Source: Mesorhizobium opportunistum WSM2075 (lineage in GTDB: Bacteria > Pseudomonadota > Alphaproteobacteria > Rhizobiales > Rhizobiaceae). Taken from it: a DNA stretch of 64,000 bases. Positions 49,857 to 57,365 of this stretch are shown piece by piece (the stretch's first letter is position 1; each line of letters starts with the position of its first letter). Where the stretch lies: positions 5,460,001 through 5,524,000 of the forward strand of contig NC_015675.1 in the NCBI RefSeq assembly GCF_000176035.2. Direction: 5' to 3'. The notes beneath the pieces are model-generated. The model made no database searches. It saw only the letters and a list, made by a program, of their open reading frames with translations, and was not told the DNA's origin. Both the position numbers and the translations under genes were made by a program.

Positions 49857-51109
49857 GGCTTGCGCCGCAGATCGACGGCGAAAGACTGCTGCGACGGCTC
49901 GACGCGTTTGCCCGGATCGGCGCGACGCCGGCCGGGGGCGTCAACCGGCAGGCGTTCAGCGTCGAGGATCGAGGCGCCCGGCGCCTGCTGGCTGAACTGG
50001 CGCTGGAGCGCGGATTCACCGTTTTCCAGGACGGGATCGCGAACCTCTTCATCCGTCGCGAGGGCGCGGACGCAGCACTGCCGCCGCTCCTGATCGGCAG
50101 CCATCTCGACAGCCAGCCAACGGGCGGCCGCTTCGATGGGGCGCTCGGGACGCTTTCCGCCTTCGAGGTTCTCGAAGCCCTTGAGGACGTGAAGGCTGAG
50201 AGCCGTATGCCGATCGAGGTCGTCGCCTGGGCCAATGAAGAGGGCAGCCGCTTCGCCCCGGGCGTGATGGGCTCCATGGCGTTCACCGGCGCCGACGCCG
50301 CCGCATGGAAATCGATCGTCGGCAGCGACGGTGCCTCCCTCGCAAAGGAGCTCGACGCGACGATCGCAGCCTTGCCGGAGGCTGCCCTGCGTCCGATCGG
50401 CATGCCGCTATCAGGTTACATCGAGCTGCATATCGAACAGGGGCCTTCCCTGGAAAAGGAGCAGTTGCCTATCGGTGTCGTGACAGCCGTCCAGGGCACG
50501 CGCTGGCTGGAGGTTTCCATCGAGGGCACCGCCGGTCACGCCGGCACCACGGGCCTTGCCTACCGCAGGGATCCGATGGTCGCCGCGATTGCCGCCATAC
50601 ACAGGCTGCAGACGACAATCATGCCGCTCGACAGCAGCGCGCGGCTGACCGTAGGCCGGATCGCCGCGCAACCAGGATCGATCAACGCCATACCGCAGTC
50701 GGTGACCTTCACCGTCGACCTCAGGCATCCGCGGCCTGAGCGGCTTGATGCCATCGAGGCCGAGGCGCGCCAGGCCTGCACGGCCGAGGCGGAGGCACAG
50801 GGCTGCATGGCAACGATCAAACGATCCTTCGACATGCCCGGCGCTGCTTTCTCCGCCGATATGATCAAGATCGTCGAAGACGCCGTTAGGTCGCTTGGGC
50901 TGTCGCACAAGCAGATGATATCGGGCGCCTTCCATGACGCACTGTTCATCGCCCGCGTGGCGCCTGCCGCGATGATCTTCGTGCCGTGCCGCGACGGGCT
51001 CAGCCACAATGAGGCGGAATATGTGGAGCCCGCGGACGCGATCACTGGAACGCGGGTCCTGTTGCAAGCCGCCATCGCCGCGGCTTCGTCGCTTGAATTA
51101 CGGCGATAA
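49853..51109 (+). CDS. M20-family N-carbamoyl-L-amino-acid hydrolase / allantoate amidohydrolase-like
   Basis: 418 residues from the ATG at 49853 inside the previous stop. Metal-binding text of the HyuC/AllC group is complete: LIGSHLDSQPTGGRFDGALG (His, Asp), VVAWANEEGSRFAPGVMGS (Glu-Glu), YIELHIEQGPSLEKEQ (His), and a C-terminal LSHNEAEYVEPADA (His). Dimerisation domain signatures TRWLEVSIEGTAGHAG are present. These enzymes split off ammonia and CO2 from ureido or carbamoyl groups. Its place at the end of a sugar-kinase operon is odd and suggests that the transported molecule joins a sugar to a ureido or carbamoyl moiety. Confidence 0.9.
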   Translation: MRLAPQIDGERLLRRLDAFARIGATPAGGVNRQAFSVEDRGARRLLAELALERGFTVFQDGIANLFIRREGADAALPPLLIGSHLDSQPTGGRFDGALGTLSAFEVLEALEDVKAESRMPIEVVAWANEEGSRFAPGVMGSMAFTGADAAAWKSIVGSDGASLAKELDATIAALPEAALRPIGMPLSGYIELHIEQGPSLEKEQLPIGVVTAVQGTRWLEVSIEGTAGHAGTTGLAYRRDPMVAAIAAIHRLQTTIMPLDSSARLTVGRIAAQPGSINAIPQSVTFTVDLRHPRPERLDAIEAEARQACTAEAEAQGCMATIKRSFDMPGAAFSADMIKIVEDAVRSLGLSHKQMISGAFHDALFIARVAPAAMIFVPCRDGLSHNEAEYVEPADAITGTRVLLQAAIAAASSLELRR

Positions 51110-51251
51110 TCATTTCCAACAAACCTTGCGGCTGTGTCCTCCCCGCCCTTGTGAGCGCCGGCAAAATGGATGAATAGTCAGGACAGGCTGCGGCCCTGAA
51201 ATTGCCTGCTTGCGGTTTTCAGGTCGCGTCACAGCCGAGCCGGGTTTTTGA

Positions 51252-53405
51252 ATGGTCGATCCTGAGCCACGCAAGAGAAGAGGTCCGCTCGCCGCCCGGC
51301 TGCTGGCGCTGGACGCCTGGCTCGATTCCTCGCTCTACGAGATCGGCTTCAAGGCGCGCCAGTTCTGGGAAGCCGCGACGATCTTCTCGCGGCGTTTTCG
51401 GCTCAAGGGCTGGCGCCGCGGCATCGTCGAACTCTTGAGCGAAGGCTTTACGCTCGGTGCCGGGGGCATCGTCGTCATGCTGGCGCTGGCCATTCCGGCC
51501 TTCCAGGACACCTCGGGCGACTGGCGGGCGCAGGGCGACTTCGCCGTCACCTTCCTCGACCGTTACGGCAACGAGATCGGCCAGCGCGGCATCATCCAGC
51601 GCGATTCCGTGCCGGTCGACGAGATGCCCGATCATGTCATCAAGGCGGTGCTCGCCACGGAGGATCGCCGCTTTTTCGACCATTACGGCATCGACGTGCT
51701 CGGCCTTTCCAGGGCCATCTTCGAGAATGTGCGGGCGAATTCGGTCGTCCAGGGCGGCTCCAGCATCACCCAGCAGCTGGCCAAGAACCTGTTCCTGACC
51801 AATGAGCGGACCTTCGAGCGCAAGATCAAGGAAGCCTTCCTGTCGCTGTGGCTCGAGGCCAACCTGTCGAAGAAGGAAATCCTGCAGCTCTATCTCGACC
51901 GCGCCTATATGGGCGGCGGCACGTTCGGCATCGAGGCGGCGGCGGATTTCTATTTCGGCAAGAGCGTCAAGGACCTGAACCTTGCCGAAGCCGCCATGCT
52001 GGCCGGCCTGTTCAAGGCGCCGACCAAATATGCGCCGCACATCAACCTGCCGGCGGCGCGTGCGCGCGCCAATGTGGTGCTGTCCAACCTCGTCGATTCC
52101 GGCTTCATGACCGAGGGCCAGGTGCTGCAGGCCAGGCTGCATCCCGCCGACGTCGTCGATCGCGGCGAACAGAAGAGCCCGGATTACTACCTCGACTGGG
52201 CCTTCGACGAGGTCAAGAAGATCGCCAAGCCTGGCCAGCATTCGCTGGTTGCCCACACCACCTTCGACGCCAACATCCAGAAGGCGGCGGAGGAGTCCGT
52301 CGAGTTCCACCTGCGCCAGTTCGGCAAGGAGTACAACGTCACCGAGGGTGCCGTGGTGGTCATCGAGACCAACGGCGCGGTGCGGGCGATCGTCGGCGGC
52401 CGCGACTACGGCGCCAGCCAGTTCAACCGCGCCACCAAGGCGCTGCGCCAAACCGGCTCGTCGTTCAAGCCCTATGTCTACGCCACGGCGATGGAACACG
52501 GTTTTACGCCGAACTCGATCATCTCGGGCGGGCCGATCAGCTGGGGCAACTGGTCGCCGCACAATTACAGCGGCGAGTCGGCTGGCAACATCACGTTGCT
52601 GATGGCGATGGCGAAGTCGATCAACACGGTGCCGGTTCGACTGGCCAAGGACCATCTCGGCATCGCTCCCATCAAGGCGATGGCGGAAGCGTTTGGCGTG
52701 GAATCGCCGCTCGAGGGACACAAGACGATGGTGCTCGGCACCTCGGGCATGACCGTGATGGACCAGGCGACCGGCTACAGCGTGTTTGCCCAGAACGGCT
52801 TCGTCGGCTCCAGGCATGGCATCACGCAGCTCGTCACCCGTACTGGCGACGTGGTGTATGACTGGACCAAGGACGCGCCGCCGCCGCACCGGGTGCTCTC
52901 CGAGCAGGCGTTGAAATCCATGAACACCATGCTGACGGCCGTACCGGTGATAGGCACGGCGCGGCGCGCACAGATCCCCAACATCGTCGTCGCCGGCAAG
53001 ACCGGCACGACGCAATCCTACCGCGACGCCTGGTTTGTCGGCTTCACCGGCAACTACACGGCGGCCGTGTGGCTGGGCAACGATGACTTCACCCCCACCA
53101 AGAATATGACCGGCGGCTCGCTGCCGGCGATGGTTTGGCAGCGGCTGATGGTTTACGCGCACCAGAACATCGACTTGAAGCCGATCCCCGGCATCGACAA
53201 GCCGTTCGTCGACGAGGAGATCGCGGCCAAGGCCGCGGAAGCGCAGAAGAAGAGCGAGGATCAGGCGGCAGCCGAAGCAGCCGCCGAACGCCCGCCGGTG
53301 CTGTCCAGCCGAACCACGCAGACGCTGAGGGACATGACCCAACTGTTCCAGACGGCCCCCAGGCTCGACGCCTCCACCACGCCCGAAACGCTTTCGGCAT
53401 TGTGA
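51252..53405 (+). CDS. Class A penicillin-binding protein (bifunctional transglycosylase/transpeptidase)
   Basis: 717 residues. A cytoplasmic lead and one membrane helix (about 66-84) precede the GT51 domain with catalytic Glu137 in LATEDRRFFDHYG and QGGSSITQQLAKN. The transpeptidase domain has the three motifs S-x-x-K at Ser403 (TGSSFKPY), SxN in KSINT and KTGTT near residue 583. It polymerises and cross-links peptidoglycan in the periplasm. The tail is rich in Ala, Glu and Lys (KAAEAQKKSEDQAAAEAAAE) and unstructured. It stands alone, 140 bases after the catabolic operon, with its own promoter. Confidence 0.94.
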   Translation: MVDPEPRKRRGPLAARLLALDAWLDSSLYEIGFKARQFWEAATIFSRRFRLKGWRRGIVELLSEGFTLGAGGIVVMLALAIPAFQDTSGDWRAQGDFAVTFLDRYGNEIGQRGIIQRDSVPVDEMPDHVIKAVLATEDRRFFDHYGIDVLGLSRAIFENVRANSVVQGGSSITQQLAKNLFLTNERTFERKIKEAFLSLWLEANLSKKEILQLYLDRAYMGGGTFGIEAAADFYFGKSVKDLNLAEAAMLAGLFKAPTKYAPHINLPAARARANVVLSNLVDSGFMTEGQVLQARLHPADVVDRGEQKSPDYYLDWAFDEVKKIAKPGQHSLVAHTTFDANIQKAAEESVEFHLRQFGKEYNVTEGAVVVIETNGAVRAIVGGRDYGASQFNRATKALRQTGSSFKPYVYATAMEHGFTPNSIISGGPISWGNWSPHNYSGESAGNITLLMAMAKSINTVPVRLAKDHLGIAPIKAMAEAFGVESPLEGHKTMVLGTSGMTVMDQATGYSVFAQNGFVGSRHGITQLVTRTGDVVYDWTKDAPPPHRVLSEQALKSMNTMLTAVPVIGTARRAQIPNIVVAGKTGTTQSYRDAWFVGFTGNYTAAVWLGNDDFTPTKNMTGGSLPAMVWQRLMVYAHQNIDLKPIPGIDKPFVDEEIAAKAAEAQKKSEDQAAAEAAAERPPVLSSRTTQTLRDMTQLFQTAPRLDASTTPETLSAL

Positions 53406-53514
53406 CACCGTCCGGCGCGAACCGGGCCTACAGGCAAATCCATCTCGCCGGCTTGCCACAAGGCCCCGCGCCGCGATATCCCCGAGCGGCAATCCTCTGT
53501 GAACCCGGCCCTTC

Positions 53515-54099
53515 ATGCTCAAAAATGCCTTCCTGATGCTGCTTTCGCTTGCCATAGCCATTGGCGGCGGCGGCGCCAGCGTCTGGTATGCGCTGAAGAT
53601 CCAGGACGGTGTCGGCGCGATCAGGATCGGCCAATGGACCGCTTTTCCCGACATCGGCACGCCGGCCGCGGACCCCTATTCCAAGGCGCGCGTGGCACGC
53701 GAGGGTGTGCTAGCGCTCGGCCGCGCGGAAGGCTTGTCCTTCGTCGCGGAAAATGATGCTGCCGGCGACCAGCTCAAGCGGCAATGCACCTACACGATAG
53801 AGGGAGGGTTCCCGACCGCCCGCTTCTGGACGCTTTATGCCGCCGATCAATCGCTCGGCGTCGTCGAAACCGGCAAACCGCGACTTGCGGCACTTCAGTC
53901 CTACGAGGTGGTTCGCCAGCCCGACAATTCGGTGATCATTTCCGCCGGCCATCACCCAATGCCCGGCAACTGGCTTCTGACCGACGGTTCTGGGCGGATG
54001 TATTTCGTCCTCACTTTCTACGACACGCCGATCGCCAGCAGTACCGGCCTGTCCGACGTCTCGCTGCCCAGGATCGTGAAGGTGGGCTGCGATGCGTAG
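53515..54099 (+). CDS. DUF1214-domain membrane-anchored protein
   Basis: 194 residues. One N-terminal hydrophobic helix (LKNAFLMLLSLAIAIGGGGASVWYAL) anchors a periplasmic DUF1214 domain, recognised from ARFWTLYAADQSLGVVETGKPRLAAL, YEVVRQPDNSVIISAGHHPMPGNWL and the final YFVLTFYDTP. The next gene, a DUF1254 protein, overlaps it by eight bases. In many bacteria the two domains form one polypeptide; here they are separate genes expected to work together. The biochemical role is unknown. Confidence 0.85.
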   Translation: MLKNAFLMLLSLAIAIGGGGASVWYALKIQDGVGAIRIGQWTAFPDIGTPAADPYSKARVAREGVLALGRAEGLSFVAENDAAGDQLKRQCTYTIEGGFPTARFWTLYAADQSLGVVETGKPRLAALQSYEVVRQPDNSVIISAGHHPMPGNWLLTDGSGRMYFVLTFYDTPIASSTGLSDVSLPRIVKVGCDA

Positions 54100-54661
54100 C
54101 GTTTATGCCGCGATGCGCAGGCTCTTTTACGCTGTCCTGCTCGGCCTCGTCGGCGCCGGCATCGTGCACATCGTCGTCTTGCTTCTGGTGCCGGAATTCT
54201 CGGAACGTGACGCCTGGTCGCGTCTTTCCATGGCCTCGGATCTCTACAGGATGAACCGGCTCGATGCCGAGGCCGGCGGCGCGCCGGTGGTGAAATCGGT
54301 CGACCCGCTGTTTTATGCCACGGCCTGCCGTTTCGACCTTGACGAGGGAATTGTCCGGATCAGGGCGCCGGGAAACGTGCCCTTCTGGTCGGTGTCGGTC
54401 TATGACCGCAGCGGCCACAACATCTATTCCTTCAACGATCATACCGCGACAGGCGGCAAACTGGATGCCGTGGTGCTGACGCCGGCGCAAATGATCGACG
54501 TGCGCAAGGACCTTCCCGAGGATATGCAGGGAGCGATCTTCGTCGAGGCGCCGATCAACGAGGGCATTTTCGTCATCCGCAGCTTCGTGCCGGACGACAG
54601 CTGGAAGCCCATCGTGTCGCGCTTTCTCGATCAGAGTTCCTGTGAGCTGCAGGACTTCTAG
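54092..54661 (+). CDS. DUF1254-domain membrane-anchored protein
   Basis: 189 residues, starting within the last codons of the DUF1214 gene. An N-terminal helix (LFYAVLLGLVGAGIVHIVVLLLV) is followed by a DUF1254-type domain: DPLFYATACRFDLDEGIVRIRAPGNVPFWSVSVYDRSGHNIYSFND and VEAPINEGIFVIRSFVPDDSW. The protein is probably periplasmic and tethered. It is short compared with full DUF1254 proteins, consistent with the split arrangement. Confidence 0.84.
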   Translation: MRSVYAAMRRLFYAVLLGLVGAGIVHIVVLLLVPEFSERDAWSRLSMASDLYRMNRLDAEAGGAPVVKSVDPLFYATACRFDLDEGIVRIRAPGNVPFWSVSVYDRSGHNIYSFNDHTATGGKLDAVVLTPAQMIDVRKDLPEDMQGAIFVEAPINEGIFVIRSFVPDDSWKPIVSRFLDQSSCELQDF

Positions 54662-54691
54662 CGCCGCCTAGATCCGTTTAAGCACCGCGCT

Positions 54692-54880
54692 TCAATGGTG
54701 CGGAACAGGCTTCGTCCGCGATGATCCCGGCGTGTCCGGATCTACAGGCCGCACCTCGCCGGCCTGGGGCCGCTCGTAGCGGATGCCGGGAAAGATGATC
54801 ACCGCCGCCGGTATTTCGGTGGTTTGCTTTACTCGATTGGTCGGTGCCGTTCGCGGCACGAAAGACAGTACCATGCCCAT
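54692..54880 (-). CDS. Small conserved hypothetical protein
   Basis: 62 residues from the ATG at 54880 (a second ATG at 54874). It starts MGMVLSFVPRTAP and contains the motif AAVIIFPGIRYERP, which I recall from short uncharacterised proteins of other Rhizobiales. There is no signal peptide or membrane helix; the tail is Pro and Asp rich. It lies between the DUF1254 gene and the DUF2336 gene, on the opposite strand. The gene is supported mostly by the conserved-looking motif. Confidence 0.6.
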   Translation of the reverse strand: MGMVLSFVPRTAPTNRVKQTTEIPAAVIIFPGIRYERPQAGEVRPVDPDTPGSSRTKPVPHH

Positions 54881-55061
54881 GATTCGCGCATTCCTCTCGG
54901 TTTCCCCGGAGCACAACGCAACGCCTCCAAATGTTATTAAGGCCGGCAGAGGGTTAACGGAGCGCTAACGGATCATCACTAACTTGATCTTTGTTCCGAG
55001 GTCAGCACGTTCTGACCGAGGCAATCGCGAAACCGGCACAGCCTGGTGAGCGCGGCAAAGT

Positions 55062-56135
55062 GTGTATCGAGTATCGGGCGTATCCTTCGTGTCATCTTCG
55101 GACTTCAGGCAAATCGCTGTTCGAACGGAATCGGGAAGGGCCGAAAGGCTGTTCCGCGCCGCGGTGTCGGCATTCTGCTCGCTGACCCGCCCTTCACGCC
55201 GCGAGATCGGCCAGCTCGAGGACCTGACGCTGCCGCTGTTCGACGATGTGTCCCTTGAATCGCGACGCTACGTGGCAGCCGCCCTTTCCGAATGCGAATA
55301 TGCGCCCGCCGCGCTGGTGCGCCGCCTGTGCGAGGAACCGGTCGACGTCGCCGCGCCGCTGCTCATCCGCTCGCGCGCGGTCAGTGACATCGACCTCATC
55401 GCGCTGATCGGCCGGCATGGGCTGCCGCACGCACGCGCCATCGCGCGGCGCAAGGATCTGAACCCGACCATCGCCGACCTGATCAGGGCGCTTGAAAGAC
55501 CCACCCTGGTGCGCGTGCGCGATCCAGAGGCGCAAGCTCCAACGGCGCCGACGGCGCCGATCGCGGCCGCCGTCACCGCGGACGTGGCGCAAGACAGTGC
55601 GGCAGGACAACGGGCCTCCGGCATTGCCGCCGAGAATGCACGGCGCAGGCTGCGCTCCATGATGGGCACCGGCGACGAGGCCCTGGCGGCACAGGTCGAT
55701 GCGTTCCCTGGCTCGGATACCTATGTCAAACTGCGCGAGACGGCGCTGACGGGAAACGCCGCGTTCTTCCAGACCGCGCTTGCGGATGCCCTCGACATCG
55801 ATTTTTCGACCGCGCGATCGCTGACCGCCAACCAGAATTACGCGCCGCTGCTTGCGGCACTGCGCTCGCTCGATTTCAGCGAGGACCGGGCATTCCTGAT
55901 CACGGTCGCCGTCTATCCCGGCCTGTTCCCGCATCCGCAGGCGATCCGCACCTACCTCGACCGCTACCGGCTGCTGCATCGCGACGTGGCGCTGGAGAGG
56001 GTGCGGGGCTGGAAGGCCGAAACGCTGCATAAAGCGGTTCGCGAGGCCGCGCCTGCAAACGGCGACAGCCGCACGGCATCGAACAGCGACAATGCCGTAA
56101 CGCCCTCCGGCCTCAGGGCATCTTCACGGAAATAA
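55062..56135 (+). CDS. DUF2336 family protein
   Basis: 357 residues from a GTG at 55062; another GTG at 55089 (followed by SSSDFRQIA) is equally credible, as neither has a good ribosome site. The DUF2336 region contains ERLFRAAVSAFCSLTRPSRREIGQLEDLTLPLFDDVSLESRRYVAAALSE and HEAT-like helical repeats (APLLIRSRAVSDIDLIALIGRHG). A linker of Ala, Pro and Thr (TAPTAPIAAAVTA) splits the two halves. The protein is cytosolic and has no known function. Its 3' end overlaps the convergent DUF1491 gene by 23 bases. Confidence 0.82.
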   Translation: MYRVSGVSFVSSSDFRQIAVRTESGRAERLFRAAVSAFCSLTRPSRREIGQLEDLTLPLFDDVSLESRRYVAAALSECEYAPAALVRRLCEEPVDVAAPLLIRSRAVSDIDLIALIGRHGLPHARAIARRKDLNPTIADLIRALERPTLVRVRDPEAQAPTAPTAPIAAAVTADVAQDSAAGQRASGIAAENARRRLRSMMGTGDEALAAQVDAFPGSDTYVKLRETALTGNAAFFQTALADALDIDFSTARSLTANQNYAPLLAALRSLDFSEDRAFLITVAVYPGLFPHPQAIRTYLDRYRLLHRDVALERVRGWKAETLHKAVREAAPANGDSRTASNSDNAVTPSGLRASSRK

Positions 56136-56460
56136 GCTCCTCGACGGAGATGGCGCCGGCCTCGATTTCGACCACCCAAATGTCGGGATCGAACTTCTTT
56201 TCCCTTTCGAGGCGCGCGTCGAGCACGGCGGCATCGTCGCCGGCGGCAAGCAGGGTGAAGAAGCGGTCGTCGGGTCTGGCCGAATCGTAGCTGGTCTGCG
56301 GCGCCGGTCCATAGAGGGCCATTTCACCCATCCTGTCCCGCGCCAGCACGAAAACGGCACCTGCCTCGGTCGCGCCGCGCTTGATCACGGCGGCAAATCC
56401 ACCGGCGCTGAAAATCCGGCGCAATAGGGCCGAAACCCAGAGATCCGATGTGACGCGCAT
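56113..56460 (-). CDS. DUF1491 family protein
   Basis: 115 residues. It fits the alphaproteobacterial DUF1491 family: MRVTSDLWVSALLRRIFSAGGFAAVIKRGATEAGAVFVLARDR, then LYGPAPQTS and EREKKFDPDIWVVEIEAG. The family is cytosolic and uncharacterised. It is convergent with, and overlaps, the DUF2336 gene and lies downstream of the peptidoglycan-binding-protein gene on the same strand. Confidence 0.88.
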   Translation of the reverse strand: MRVTSDLWVSALLRRIFSAGGFAAVIKRGATEAGAVFVLARDRMGEMALYGPAPQTSYDSARPDDRFFTLLAAGDDAAVLDARLEREKKFDPDIWVVEIEAGAISVEELISVKMP

Positions 56461-56528
56461 GAAAACTCCGCAAAGCGTGCGGGCTATGTATCGCTGTTTC
56501 CGCGGCTCGGCGAGCCGTCATTCTGCCA

Positions 56529-57365
56529 TTAGTTGGTCAGGCCGATCTCGCGCATCTTGACGTAGACGATCTCATCGGGTTCGCCGGTCTGAGGCAGCCC
56601 GAACAGCGACTGGAATTCCTTGATCGCCGCCTTGGTACGGGCGCCTACGACCCCATCCAGTTGCATGTCGTCATTGCCGAACGCCTTCAGTCCGGCCTGG
56701 ATCTTGACGATGCGAGGATCAGGCCCCTGCAACGCTGCATTCGTCTCCACGTCATTCTGTCCGGAATCTGCCTGCCCAGAACTTGTCTGCCCAGAACCTG
56801 TCTGCCCAGAACCTGTCTGCAAAGACACCGGAACGGCGGCCGGCGTGTCCGGACGCGGCTGCGGTTTCGGCACGGCGGCGGTCTTCGGCGTCGCGCCCAG
56901 TTGATCCAGCAGCATCGCGTCGATCTCGCCGGAGGCATTGAGCCCGACCTTCTGCTGGTAGGCTTCTATGGCCTTGCGCGTATTGGGGCCGGAAATGCCG
57001 TCGACCGTGCCGGAATAGAAGTCGAGGTCCTTCAATATGCCCTGCACCTGCTCGACCACCGGATCGCCCTTGATCGGGGCGGGCGCCGCGTTCGGCCGCA
57101 CGATGTTGATCGTGGTCTCGGGCTCGTCGGTGGCCGTATGTGGAAATCCCTGGAAGCTGCGGGTGGCGAAAAACGCCCCGGCATGCGGGAAAGGCTGATA
57201 CCACAGCGCATTCGCCGAGACATAGAACAGCGTCACCAGGAATGCCGTCGATCCGCCCACCAGGACAGGATTGCGCGAAATCATGCCGCCGACAGCAATG
57301 GCGCCGTCCTGAAAGGCATTGCTGCGGCGTTTGACCGCCTTAGGCTGTCTTGCGGAGCGAGCCAT
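56529..57365 (-). CDS. Peptidoglycan-binding-domain protein with GSGQT repeats
   Basis: 278 residues with a Lys/Arg-rich cytoplasmic start, one membrane helix (ISRNPVLVGGSTAFLVTLFYVSA) and a periplasmic part holding two PG_binding_1 domains: VVEQVQGILKDLDFYSGTVDGISGPNTRKAIEAYQQKVGL and VKIQAGLKAFGNDDMQLDGVVGARTKAAIKEFQSLFGL. They are joined by a Pro-rich linker and a SGQTG-type pentapeptide repeated about four times (roughly residues 183-203), encoded by a 15-bp tandem repeat. It probably tethers the membrane to the cell wall. Its first codons overlap the end of the upstream kinase gene by 26 bases, so they may be co-translated. Confidence 0.88.
   Translation of the reverse strand: MARSARQPKAVKRRSNAFQDGAIAVGGMISRNPVLVGGSTAFLVTLFYVSANALWYQPFPHAGAFFATRSFQGFPHTATDEPETTINIVRPNAAPAPIKGDPVVEQVQGILKDLDFYSGTVDGISGPNTRKAIEAYQQKVGLNASGEIDAMLLDQLGATPKTAAVPKPQPRPDTPAAVPVSLQTGSGQTGSGQTSSGQADSGQNDVETNAALQGPDPRIVKIQAGLKAFGNDDMQLDGVVGARTKAAIKEFQSLFGLPQTGEPDEIVYVKMREIGLTN
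56756..56820. repeat. 15-bp in-frame tandem repeat
   Basis: Four units of a 15-mer, consensus TCTGCCCAGAACCTG, at 56756, 56771, 56786 and 56801, the first degenerate and the last two identical. Each unit encodes five residues (S-G-Q-T-G type) in the linker of the peptidoglycan-binding protein, so copy-number changes would alter linker length without a frameshift. Confidence 0.85.

Noticed and set aside
51219..53660. 813-codon minus-strand open frame under the penicillin-binding protein gene
   Set aside because: Antisense shadow; the plus strand has all class A PBP motifs.
57340..57365. Possible frameshift joining the kinase and peptidoglycan-binding genes
   Set aside because: Both proteins have complete domains and natural ends, so the 26-base overlap is an ordinary gene overlap.
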